A DNA stretch of 49,470 nt from the NCBI GenBank assembly GCA_001007665.1, contig JXQG01000006.1, positions 1 to 49,470 of the forward strand, in the 5' to 3' direction. The notes under the pieces were generated by a model, which saw only the letters and a program-made list of their open reading frames with translations, was not told where the DNA came from and ran no database searches. Position numbers and translations under genes: made by a program. Source of the DNA: Candidatus Synechococcus spongiarum SP3. Lineage in GTDB: Bacteria > Cyanobacteriota > Cyanobacteriia > PCC-6307 > Cyanobiaceae. Of the stretch, positions 34,450 to 42,018 are shown in pieces; position 1 is the stretch's first letter, and each line of letters begins with the position of its first letter.

Positions 34450-35355
34450 CTAGCGAATCCCCCCTCGCCCCTTCCACCACCAACCCTTCGCCCCCCAGGC
34501 CCCTGCTGCCGCCAGGGCGTCCCCCATGGTGGAGACCACCCGGTAGCTGAGGGCAGTGGCCAGCAGGGCCGCCTCGTCCTCCACCACGTCTCCCAGCCAC
34601 AGCACCAGCACCAGCTCGAAGACCCCCAAGCCAGCGGGTGCGCCAGGGATGACCAGGCCGGCGGTCCACGCCAGGGAAAAGGCGGCCAGCAGGGATCCGG
34701 GCGACACCCCTGGGGGGAGAAACCCCTGGGCACAGAGGGCAAAGCCCAGATAACGCACCAGCACAAAGGCCAGTTCCGCCAGCAACGGGCCGCTCGGGAA
34801 CGAGCCCGGCAGCACGTGGCTGACGGGGAACTGCGCGGCGCCCTCCCCGGTCGGGGACAGCTTGACACGGCGCAGGAGACGTCTTGTCAGGGACTTTTGC
34901 CACCCTGGCAGCAGACACAACAGAGACAAGGGCCCCAGCAACCCCAACCCCTGCTGCCAGCCCCCCAGGGGCAACAGCAGCAGGGCGGCAACGGCCATCA
35001 GCAGAGGATCCAGCAACACACCCACGGCGGCTTGGCCCCAGCCATGGCCATGGCTGCGCAGCCGTTGGATCCGGCCTGCCAGATGCCAGATTCCACCGGG
35101 AACGTATTTCAGGAGATTGGTCTGGGCAAAGAGAACCACCGCCTGCCCTGTGGGCAGTGGACAGCCCAACCAGCGCAGCAGCACCGCCCAGGCCACGCCG
35201 TTGACGGCCACGGCCAGACCGCTGACCAGCGCCCCAGCCAACAACAGCCACCCATCCGAGGGGCTCGGGGTCAACGCCAGAAGCTGACGGCCCTGATCCG
35301 CCATGGTCCAGGCCAGGTAGCTGATGCACGCCAGGCTCACGGCCCACCGGACCAT
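34450..35355 (-). CDS. LPG synthase-type integral membrane protein (UPF0104)
   Basis: 301-aa protein of the lysylphosphatidylglycerol synthetase transmembrane (UPF0104/DUF2157-like flippase) family, six to eight hydrophobic segments. Typical motifs: LLKYVPGGIWHLAGR in the first half, then the AFSLAWTAGLVIPGAPAGLG followed by VFELVLVLWLG block near the end. ATG 35355 (MVRWAVSL) begins the first helix; the open frame upstream is only antisense to the larC end. It lacks the MprF synthase domain, so it is probably a lipid flippase or a glycan-related membrane protein. It is 38 bp downstream of larC and may be co-transcribed. Confidence 0.8.
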   Translation of the reverse strand: MVRWAVSLACISYLAWTMADQGRQLLALTPSPSDGWLLLAGALVSGLAVAVNGVAWAVLLRWLGCPLPTGQAVVLFAQTNLLKYVPGGIWHLAGRIQRLRSHGHGWGQAAVGVLLDPLLMAVAALLLLPLGGWQQGLGLLGPLSLLCLLPGWQKSLTRRLLRRVKLSPTGEGAAQFPVSHVLPGSFPSGPLLAELAFVLVRYLGFALCAQGFLPPGVSPGSLLAAFSLAWTAGLVIPGAPAGLGVFELVLVLWLGDVVEDEAALLATALSYRVVSTMGDALAAAGAWGAKGWWWKGRGGIR

Positions 35356-35393
35356 CAGGCCGTTCCTCTTCTTCACAAACGACGTTGGAATCC

Positions 35394-36605
35394 TCAAGGC
35401 TCCAGGAACGGCTGCATCTGCCGTCGCACCTCCTGGAGGGGCAGCTGGTGGTGGTGGGCCAGGGACACCAGGTCCTCGTGTTCTGCTTTCCCCCGTCTGC
35501 TGCCGTCCGGCAAGGTGGCCCACTTGATCCGCACCGGACCCAACGGTGTCTGCCGCTGCTCCTGGCGCCGGGGCAGGACCCAACGGTGGTGCCACTGCTC
35601 CCGCAATCCCAAGGTGCTGGAGTGGTTCCACAGCACCTGCCGCAGTTCCTTCCGTCGACCCGGCCGCACCAGAACCTGCACCAGGTGGCCGGGGCGTTGT
35701 TTCTTCATGTGAACGGGCTGCAACCAGGCATCCAGCGCGCCAGCCTCCAGCGCCATCTGCTGCAGGGTGGCCAGGGCTTCCCCGTCCATGTCGTCAATCT
35801 GGCAGCTCATCAGCACCACCCACTCCTGGAACGGCTCCAGCGCCGCGGGATGTCCATGGCTGGGCAGTGGTGGCTCCGCCAGAAGCAACCGCAACTGGTT
35901 GGGGCGATCCAATCGGCGTTGTCCAAGGCCGATGCCCACTTGGCGCGGCACCAGCGCCGGCGCCGCACCGAAGTTCCGGGTCCAGGTGATGGCCAGCGCC
36001 AATCCCGTGGGTGTCACCAGCTCCCCCTGGGGCCAGCCTTCACAGCTCAGCAAAGGGACACGGTGGGCACTGGCCAATTCCAGCACCGCTGGAGCGGGGA
36101 TGGGCAACAGGCCATGGGCTGTGGTCACCGAGCCATGGCCCGCGGGCAGGGGCGAGCAACTGATGGTTTTCACGTCGAGATGACAAAGGCCGGCACAGGT
36201 GCCCAGCACATCGGCGATGGCATCCAGGGCGCCAACCTCATGGAAATGAACCTCATCCACCGGGCAGCCATGAACCCGCGCCTCTACCTCCGCCAACAGT
36301 CCAAAGCAGTGCAGCGCTGGCCGCCGCACCTGATCCTCCAGGGGGGCAGCCAGCAGGAGTTGGCGCAAGTGGCGCCAATGGCGGTGCGTCGCCTGGGGCG
36401 TCAGCACGTCCACATGGGCCTTGATTCCCCGCAATCCGCCGTTGCTGCCCGGCCGGGTCACAATGCGGCATTGATCCGCCAGGCCCAGTTGTTGCAGGGG
36501 ATGATTGAGGACAGCCTCCGGGACATCCAGATCCGCCAGGGCCGCCAGCAACATGTCCCCTGCAATGCCGGTGGGGCAGTCCCAGTGGAGAAGTGTTGTG
36601 GTCAT
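35394..36605 (-). CDS. larC: LarC, nickel-pincer cofactor biosynthesis nickel insertase
   Basis: 403-aa LarC: CTP-dependent cyclometallase that inserts nickel in the nickel-pincer nucleotide cofactor of lactate racemase-type enzymes. The front CPTGIAGDMLLAALADL, then VHGCPVDEVHFHEVGALDAI (about 115-134) and CEGWPQGELVTPTGLAL are family signatures; the C-terminal half has the CQIDDMDGEAL and VLVRPGRRKELRQVLW ferredoxin-like part. Often encoded in cyanobacteria without larA, larB or larE nearby, so the physiological client is unknown. It begins 18 bp after the upstream gene ends and is probably in one operon with it. Confidence 0.92.
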   Translation of the reverse strand: MTTTLLHWDCPTGIAGDMLLAALADLDVPEAVLNHPLQQLGLADQCRIVTRPGSNGGLRGIKAHVDVLTPQATHRHWRHLRQLLLAAPLEDQVRRPALHCFGLLAEVEARVHGCPVDEVHFHEVGALDAIADVLGTCAGLCHLDVKTISCSPLPAGHGSVTTAHGLLPIPAPAVLELASAHRVPLLSCEGWPQGELVTPTGLALAITWTRNFGAAPALVPRQVGIGLGQRRLDRPNQLRLLLAEPPLPSHGHPAALEPFQEWVVLMSCQIDDMDGEALATLQQMALEAGALDAWLQPVHMKKQRPGHLVQVLVRPGRRKELRQVLWNHSSTLGLREQWHHRWVLPRRQEQRQTPLGPVRIKWATLPDGSRRGKAEHEDLVSLAHHHQLPLQEVRRQMQPFLEP

Positions 36606-36623
36606 GGGTGGGGGTGCCCCTCG

Positions 36624-37448
36624 TCAAGGCGAGGGGGAAGCATCATCGCCACGGGTGACCGCAAGGGCGTTCAGTTGCTGGTTGAACTGCATCAACTGCT
36701 GGTCACTCAGAGGTTGACGACTGGTATAGCCAAAGTGGCGCTTCAAGAAGGCTCGGCCCTGGTCCGTGGTCCAGCCCAACTGGCGCAAGAGGGTATTGCC
36801 GTTGTGGACCAGCAGCTCTCGCGACGGCAGGGGCGGCTCATGGGGCCCAGGCAACGGCGCCGTACAGGGATCCGCTGGGGGAGACAGTGTCTGCAAGGCG
36901 TCAATGTAGATCCGTAGATCCTGGTAGCGGGTGATGCTGCTGCGCTCCATATAGCCAAAAGACCGCTCCAGGTAAACACTCTCCTGGTTCCGATCCCAGC
37001 CCAGTCTCTGCAGTTGCACCTCCACCACGGCCAGATCGTCACTCCAATCCGCAGGTTCGGAGACACCAGGGCTGGGGGATTCTTGTGGCGCCGGTGGGGT
37101 GGGCAGCCCATGGGACTCTTGCGGCTCCAGGGGATCTGCTGGCGACACTGGTGCGGCCCCGGTGGCCAGTGGGGAGGGGTGCTGGGCCGGCGCCCCGGGC
37201 TGGTGGGCTTCGCCAGACGACAGTGGCGCTGGAGCACGATGCGCCTCAAGAAGCATGTGCGCGGCCCGGCGGCGGGCGCGATCTTCAGCCACTTCGGCGG
37301 TGGTGGCTTCGCCAAACGCCATGGCCAGCAACTGCCCCCCCTCCTCGCAACTGGCTTCCACCACCCGTGCCCCCAGCTCGGCATGAACAAGCCGCACCCG
37401 CCAAATTGTGGTGGTTGTGGTGGAGGTCGCGGGATGGTTCGGATCCAC
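36624..37448 (-). CDS. Uncharacterised protein with duplicated C-terminal domain
   Basis: 274 aa, not recognised as a named family. The front 75 residues have an EAE/AEDRARRRAAHMLLEAHRAP helix, then a Pro/Ser/Gly-rich linker (about 78-135). Two copies of a motif follow: LGWDRNQESVYLERSFGYME (about 153-172) and LGWTTDQGRAFLKRHFGYTS (about 224-243), each followed by R-x-x-x-(T/S)-x-x-Q-x-x-x-(Y/F)-x-x-x-L-x-A/T-L. Each copy looks like a short helical domain. Such LGW...RxFGY repeats look lineage-typical, but I know no function. It lies between gloB and larC on the same strand with gaps of about 10-18 bp, so an operon is likely. Confidence 0.7.
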   Translation of the reverse strand: MDPNHPATSTTTTTIWRVRLVHAELGARVVEASCEEGGQLLAMAFGEATTAEVAEDRARRRAAHMLLEAHRAPAPLSSGEAHQPGAPAQHPSPLATGAAPVSPADPLEPQESHGLPTPPAPQESPSPGVSEPADWSDDLAVVEVQLQRLGWDRNQESVYLERSFGYMERSSITRYQDLRIYIDALQTLSPPADPCTAPLPGPHEPPLPSRELLVHNGNTLLRQLGWTTDQGRAFLKRHFGYTSRQPLSDQQLMQFNQQLNALAVTRGDDASPSP

Positions 37449-37458
37449 AGGATGTCTC

Positions 37459-38250
37459 CTAGATCTGATTGCGCCGTCGGCGCAGCTCCGCCAGCACCTC
37501 CACGGGATCCACCTTGCCCGTGGCAGCCTGCAAAGCGGCGGTATGGCAGCGCAGGAAAGGGTTCACCCGCAACTCCACGTCCAGGCGTGACGGGATGGTG
37601 GGCAGTCGGGCCTGACGCAGTTGCTCCACATGCCGGGCGAAGGCTTGCAGGGCCGGGTTGTGGGGATCCTGATCAAGGGCGAAGGCCACGTTTTTGCGAG
37701 TGTACTCATGGGCACACCAGATACGCGTGTCGGGAGGCAGAGCAGCCAGGCGCTGCAACGATCCCAGCATTTGATCTGGTGTTCCCTCGAATAGACGGCC
37801 ACAGCCACAGGAGAAGAGGGTGTCTCCACAGAACAACTCAGGCGGTTGCCGTTGACCATTGATGATGCAGGCCGGCAAGACATAGGCCACGTGGCCAACG
37901 GTATGACCCGGCAGGGCCAGCACCTCTACGGAGCGACCCAGCAGCAGGAAGTTGTCCCCGTCCGCCACTGGATGGGAGAGGGGCGGCAGGCGATGCCGAT
38001 CCTTGTGGTTGCCCACCACCATGGCCTGGGGCCAGCGGTGCAGCAGCTCCGTAGTTCCGCCAACGTGGTCCCAGTGATGATGGGTGTGCAGCACCGCCGC
38101 CAGCTCCATCTCCCCGTGCTCCAAAGCCGTAAGTACCGGCTCGGCATCTGCTGGATCCACCACAGCCGCTTGTCGTTGTCGGGGGTGCTCCAACAGGGGA
38201 ATGAGATTGTCCTGCAGGGCAGGAAGACGACGAATGCGCAAACAGGTCAC
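37459..38250 (-). CDS. gloB: Hydroxyacylglutathione hydrolase (glyoxalase II)
   Basis: Metallo-beta-lactamase-fold enzyme that hydrolyses S-lactoylglutathione to lactate and glutathione. The zinc site THHHWDH (after AAVLHTH) is intact, with LPGHTVGHVAYV, a LFCGDTLFSCGCGRLFEG motif and WCAHEYTRKNVAFA. The protein starts RIRRLPALQDN, the family N-terminus; I place the start at GTG 38250 (263 aa) rather than the upstream 38295. It is separated by 10 bp from the duplicated-domain gene downstream. Confidence 0.93.
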   Translation of the reverse strand: MTCLRIRRLPALQDNLIPLLEHPRQRQAAVVDPADAEPVLTALEHGEMELAAVLHTHHHWDHVGGTTELLHRWPQAMVVGNHKDRHRLPPLSHPVADGDNFLLLGRSVEVLALPGHTVGHVAYVLPACIINGQRQPPELFCGDTLFSCGCGRLFEGTPDQMLGSLQRLAALPPDTRIWCAHEYTRKNVAFALDQDPHNPALQAFARHVEQLRQARLPTIPSRLDVELRVNPFLRCHTAALQAATGKVDPVEVLAELRRRRNQI

Positions 38251-38439
38251 CTTATGTATAACAATGAGAATGAGAGTGTAACGCCTTGGGACCAACGGTC
38301 GGAATCGATTACGGTCGAAGTGTTGCAGGAGTTTTCTTCTGGCTACCGTGCAGCGGCGCTGGCGCCGGTATTGGCTGCATAGGCCGTTCCCGATAGCTCT
38401 TCCCAGGATAACCGTTGGCAGGCGACATATTCCGGTAAT

Positions 38440-39129
38440 CTAGGAAATTTCATGTGTATAATGTTCATTGCCTCCAACGTCAAGCTGATTAAAGAGAAGA
38501 AGTCTATAACCAAAGTCAGTGCAGGCTGCCTTCAAATCCGTTACAGAGTTTACGGATACAGAGTCGATGCCGGAGGGATTGAGAGCAAGGATTTGCACAG
38601 TATTGTTATCATCATCCAGTTGATATTCAATATGAAATTGCCTATATTTATGTCCACATAGTAGATAATTTCCCGAGTCATTGTATGAATTATCTTGAGA
38701 ATAAGCATAATAATAATAATGTTTCAGATTCAGATCACGATCGGTCTCTGTAACAATGCATTCATTGTGCGGAATCTCCCACCACCCCCTGACGGTCCAC
38801 CTGGGATTCACGGTGATGGTCAAGCCAGTTGAGCCATCCCTGCGAAACCTTTTATGAGTCGTGCCGAAATTATAATGCGCAAGAGCCAAAGAGAGTGTCG
38901 ATTGATCTGCGGTGCGGTTACAAAACTCCAGGTTGGCAAAGGCTGGCTCTGGGGCTGTGACGGGAAGGGCGGTGGCGAGAAGGCCGAGGGACAGCATCGT
39001 CAGCCTTGCTGTAAGGGATTCCAATGTTCGGTGGGGCGGGTGGGAAGAGTGATGAGCCGTGCCGCTGGGCAAGTATTGGCCGATGGCGTCAAGACATGAC
39101 GCGCTGCCTGGCGGAGTGTGCCGCTTCAT
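38440..39129 (-). CDS. DUF1036 secreted protein
   Basis: 229 aa. An Ala-rich hydrophobic region (ARLTMLSLGLLATALPVTAP, about 41-60) with a likely cleavage after AFA acts as a signal or anchor; the stretch before it is unusually long. The mature part begins LEFCNRTADQSTLSLALAHY and later TVRGWWEIPHNECIV, the Cys-N-x-T and G-W-W-x-I-x-x-x-x-C pattern of DUF1036, found in envelope proteins of Gram-negative bacteria. The rest is AT-rich and Tyr-rich (KHYYYYAYSQDN). ATG 39129 overlaps the Slam stop by 4 bp, so it is translated with the Slam gene. Role unknown; coupling suggests it works at the envelope with Slam. Confidence 0.75.
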   Translation of the reverse strand: MKRHTPPGSASCLDAIGQYLPSGTAHHSSHPPHRTLESLTARLTMLSLGLLATALPVTAPEPAFANLEFCNRTADQSTLSLALAHYNFGTTHKRFRRDGSTGLTITVNPRWTVRGWWEIPHNECIVTETDRDLNLKHYYYYAYSQDNSYNDSGNYLLCGHKYRQFHIEYQLDDDNNTVQILALNPSGIDSVSVNSVTDLKAACTDFGYRLLLFNQLDVGGNEHYTHEIS

Positions 39130-40517
39130 AACACCCTGACGAACTGCAGCTCTGCCCGCGTTCTTTCGTAATTGCGCAACTGCCGGGTGTTGGATTCACG
39201 AGTCTCGTGGGTCAGCACCAGCTTGGGGCTGAAGCCTTGCAGTGTAAAGGCACGGTTGAACACGGAGAGATTGAGCATCCGGGTGCGATCATTCCGCAGC
39301 TCTCCGGGGGGCGTGAACAACCCCCAGTTCCCCTGCCCCTCATAGTTTGTCCAGCGGTATTCTCCGTCGAGACCCACGGTGAAGCCGTGCGGCAGATCCA
39401 CGGAGGTCCCCAGACCCACAGACTGACTACTGTTCCGCCAGCGGGGTTCCGTCTGTTCTCGGTTGAGCCCGACGGTGGCTTCCAGGCTCATGATCGGTGT
39501 TGCCTTCCAGAGGGCAGTCAACGAAAAGTTGCTGCGCGGACCGTCCAGGTGAAGATCTTCGTCATAGTTGTACTGGTGGTAGGATACTTGGGTGCGGAGC
39601 AACACGCGCCTGCTCAGGAGATGGGACACGTCAAAACGGGCGCCGAGGTCATGGGATTCAGGCTCACCGCCACTCCAGGAGCGGCGGGCGCTGCCCCGCA
39701 GACTGATCTCCGTTCTGTTCCCGGGCAACCAGACTGGTCCCGCATAGGCGTGCAGGGAAGTCCCGTCAAAATGCCGTTCTTCGTATTCCGTTCGGGAGAC
39801 ACCGCCACCGACGCGAAGGCGGACGTCACGGCTCAGCGGATACTCGTAGTCTCCGCCCCCCCACAGAACAACTCCCAAGCCGGACTGGGGGCGTGCGTCG
39901 TCGCTGAGTTCGAACGGCAGACCTTCGAGCGGACCGTAGGTTGGATAGATCACCTCCGCATCGGTGGCCGCATTGATGTTGGTATCGGGAGCCAGGGTCA
40001 TGCCGAAAGAACCGCTCCAACGGCGCCGCTGCCGCATGGCCGCAAGAAACCTCCTGATTTTGGCAGCCACTGGCGGCGGCGGATTCTCCGCCAGCACCCG
40101 TTCGAACTCCTTGCGGGACAAACCGTCGCTGCGTTTGAGATAGAACGCCCGCGCCAGCTCCAGTCGCACCCGCACCAACTCCGGCTGGGCCACCAGAATT
40201 CTGTGGAACGCGCCAACGGCCTCGTCCAGATAGTCCTTTCGCTCCGACTCCGGCGTTTCAGGAAGCTGGGCTGCGCCCAGTGCCGCCAGACCCACCAGAA
40301 AGAGAACATCCACTTGCTCCGGGCTGTCCGGATGATCCGGAGCAAGGGGGCGCAAGATCGACAGCGCTTCGGTAAAGTTTCCTCCCTCGGTCAGGGTTCT
40401 CGCATTGTTGATCCGGGAGCCGGGCGACGGACGTGGTCCGGCCTGCTGGGCATTCACTGGCGCAGCAACGGACAGGAGGAGAAAGGCCAGCGTGCAGGCG
40501 ATCTTGAGGGAGCGCAT
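39126..40517 (-). CDS. Surface lipoprotein assembly modifier (Slam/DUF560) outer-membrane protein
   Basis: 463 aa from ATG 40517, with signal peptide MRSLKIACTLAFLLLSVAAP ending at VNA. The first half is a TPR domain (about 30-160, e.g. NNARTLTEGGNFTEALSILR then AFHRILVAQPELVRVRLELA, FYLKRSDGLSRKEFERVL). From about residue 165 (RRWSGSFGMTLAPDTNINAA) the sequence is a 14-strand beta-barrel, with alternating hydrophobic residues and DFxxRxE-type strands to the C-terminus. This TPR + barrel layout is SlipAM (DUF560). Slam proteins move lipoproteins or secreted proteins over the outer membrane. The best client candidate is the lipoprotein 1.5 kb upstream, on the same strand. A cyanobacterial Slam is unexpected and probably acquired. 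Confidence 0.85.
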   Translation of the reverse strand: MRSLKIACTLAFLLLSVAAPVNAQQAGPRPSPGSRINNARTLTEGGNFTEALSILRPLAPDHPDSPEQVDVLFLVGLAALGAAQLPETPESERKDYLDEAVGAFHRILVAQPELVRVRLELARAFYLKRSDGLSRKEFERVLAENPPPPVAAKIRRFLAAMRQRRRWSGSFGMTLAPDTNINAATDAEVIYPTYGPLEGLPFELSDDARPQSGLGVVLWGGGDYEYPLSRDVRLRVGGGVSRTEYEERHFDGTSLHAYAGPVWLPGNRTEISLRGSARRSWSGGEPESHDLGARFDVSHLLSRRVLLRTQVSYHQYNYDEDLHLDGPRSNFSLTALWKATPIMSLEATVGLNREQTEPRWRNSSQSVGLGTSVDLPHGFTVGLDGEYRWTNYEGQGNWGLFTPPGELRNDRTRMLNLSVFNRAFTLQGFSPKLVLTHETRESNTRQLRNYERTRAELQFVRVL

Positions 40518-40745
40518 CCGATAGGGACCACTGCAAAGGAAGAGCAGCAATCATAACGGTCGTTGTCGGCTGACGGCAGTTGGTTCACCGGCCCATGGGA
40601 GAGGACGCGACCCGTCCTGAGACCTTTTCACCAGCAACCTCGGAATGCTCCAAGATCTTCTACGTACAACTTCCCTCCCCCCTGGGCCAAAAGCTTCCTC
40701 ATGATCTCGGAGTAGACAACAATGCTGTTGGAGATCAGCACAGAG

Positions 40746-40785
40746 GGAGTTTCTCCAAGGCTTAGGGAGTTTCTCCAAGGCTTTT
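40746..40785. repeat. 20-bp tandem duplication
   Basis: AGGGAGTTTCTCCAAGGCTT is present twice in a row (40746-40765 and 40766-40785). It covers the 3' end of a weak small frame (40762-40911) and lies downstream of nothing well supported. Slippage is the simplest explanation. Confidence 0.8.
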
Positions 40786-40911
40786 CGCCAGGTCACTCAT
40801 GTCCTTGGCAGCCTCAGGACTGGCCTTGAGGTCGTAGTAGACTTCTTCATGCACGGTTTCCTTACGAGCAAACACGTTCTTCACAAGTGCTGAGATTGGC
40901 GTGGCTTTCAT
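40762..40911 (-). CDS. Small uncharacterised protein, doubtful
   Basis: A 49-aa frame starting ATG 40911 (MKATPISALVKNVFARKETV, then HEEVYYDLKASPEAAKDMSD). Composition is protein-like with a charged helix, and it is in a gap between Slam and the IS5 remnant. There is no Shine-Dalgarno sequence, no domain and the end is inside a tandem duplication. It may be the remains of an interrupted gene. Low confidence. Confidence 0.3.
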   Translation of the reverse strand: MKATPISALVKNVFARKETVHEEVYYDLKASPEAAKDMSDLAKSLGETP

Positions 40912-41396
40912 GGTAACAAAGGTGAGGAAGATAACAGAAGAGAAGGAATCAGTGAAGCTGCTCAATATCGAAGACGTTTGGTCATAGCCGAGAAGCAACT
41001 TGGTTGGAGCTGTTCAAGGGTCTTATCGATACGGCCGGTTCCCGTGTCAATTCTGCCGTTCACAGCCCTGCGGCTGGACATACTCCCCTTCTTCCAGAGA
41101 GCAGGCAACACAATGTCTGGAACGGCAGCGACAAAGCAGCCATGGCTGTCAGCATGGAGGATCATGGCCATCACGACGGCTGGTCCATGTGAGGGCTGTG
41201 AGGGGAGAAGAGAAAAGGGAAGCGTCATGGACGTTTACCTTTAAGAGACGAGATCCTTGTGCTGGAGTCGTTTTTCCTCGACGCGCCTGATCACCCACGC
41301 CATCTGGTCAATGGCGTCTGTCGCCCCGGCGGGAAACCCGTCGCACGGCAACCATGACCATTTTACCAACCGCCACCAGGGATCGGGCAGCGCCAC
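40912..41396. other. Unassigned region between Slam and the IS5 remnant
   Basis: No supported gene. Overlapping frames on both strands (for example 40962-41228 on the minus strand) have no recognised domain. It probably holds decayed sequence moved by the neighbouring insertion element. Confidence 0.4.
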
Positions 41397-41898
41397 AGAT
41401 GTTGGCCGAGGAGGGCGGGCACCGTGGGGTGGACCGCAAGGTATGGAGCGGCATCATCTACGTGCAGCGCCAGAAGAGGTGCTGATGTTGGATGCCGCCA
41501 ATGTCAAAGCACGTCGCACCGCCTGCAGTCTCAACAAGGGGGCGCTGACCCTCGATGGATGGGGGCCGCACGAAGAGGCGGACTGACCAGCCAACTCCAT
41601 GGAGTGTGGGACGGGAAGGGACGGCCTGTCCGCCTTCGCCTGAGGAAGGGCAATGCAGGGACTTCACCGGTGCTGACGTGCTGCTGAGGGACTTCCAGAG
41701 GCGAGCGTAAGGTCCCTTTCTGGTGATGGGCCTGACCCTGACCGCTCCCGGGGCGGGCTGGGCGACGAAGATCATGGCACTGCTCCTACGGCAGGGAAGC
41801 CGGCGCCATCGGATCGAGAATTTCCTTGCCAGAATCAAGGAGCACCGGTGCATTGCCATCCGTTACGTACGACAAAACCGCCAGCAGCGATAGCCGCT
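41397..41898 (+). mobile_element. Degenerate IS5-family transposase remnant
   Basis: Pieces of one transposase occur in order but in different frames. VDRKVWSGIIYVQRQ fits the front; VMLDAANVKARRTACSLNKG the DDE-domain D-x-T-x-x-K-A-H-R-T-A region; LHGVWDGKGRPVRLRLRKGN the L-H-A-V-x-D-x-x-G-R-P motif; and RHRIENFLARIKE near 41805-41845 the C-terminal H-R-I-E-N-x-F-x-R-L-K box. The catalytic middle is shortened and several shifts break the frame, so it is inactive. No clear terminal repeats. It separates the lipoprotein gene from the Slam gene. Confidence 0.8.
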
Positions 41899-41943
41899 CG
41901 CTGGAGCCTCGTGGCAACCTTCTCGCGGCAAGGTAAATCCCAT

Positions 41944-41970
41944 AAAAAAGCCTCCCGCAAGGGAGGCTTT
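41944..41970 (-). terminator. Rho-independent terminator of the lipoprotein gene
   Basis: On the minus strand AAAGCCTCCC and GGGAGGCTTT form a 10-bp stem with a 4-base TTGC loop, followed at once by a T run (GCTTTTTTATG). It begins about 49 bp after the lipoprotein stop codon. It closes that transcript before the IS5 remnant and Slam. Confidence 0.9.
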
Positions 41971-42018
41971 GCAGAAATCATGACCAGGCGAAGGGACGCC
42001 ACCACCACAAACAGTTCC

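Noticed and set aside
35385-36917. Long plus-strand frame opposite larC
   Set aside because: Gln/His/Arg-rich product typical of antisense in GC-rich DNA; larC is on the other strand.
39207-40556. Plus-strand frame opposite the Slam gene
   Set aside because: No signal peptide, no domain, and the minus strand encodes a complete signal + TPR + barrel protein.
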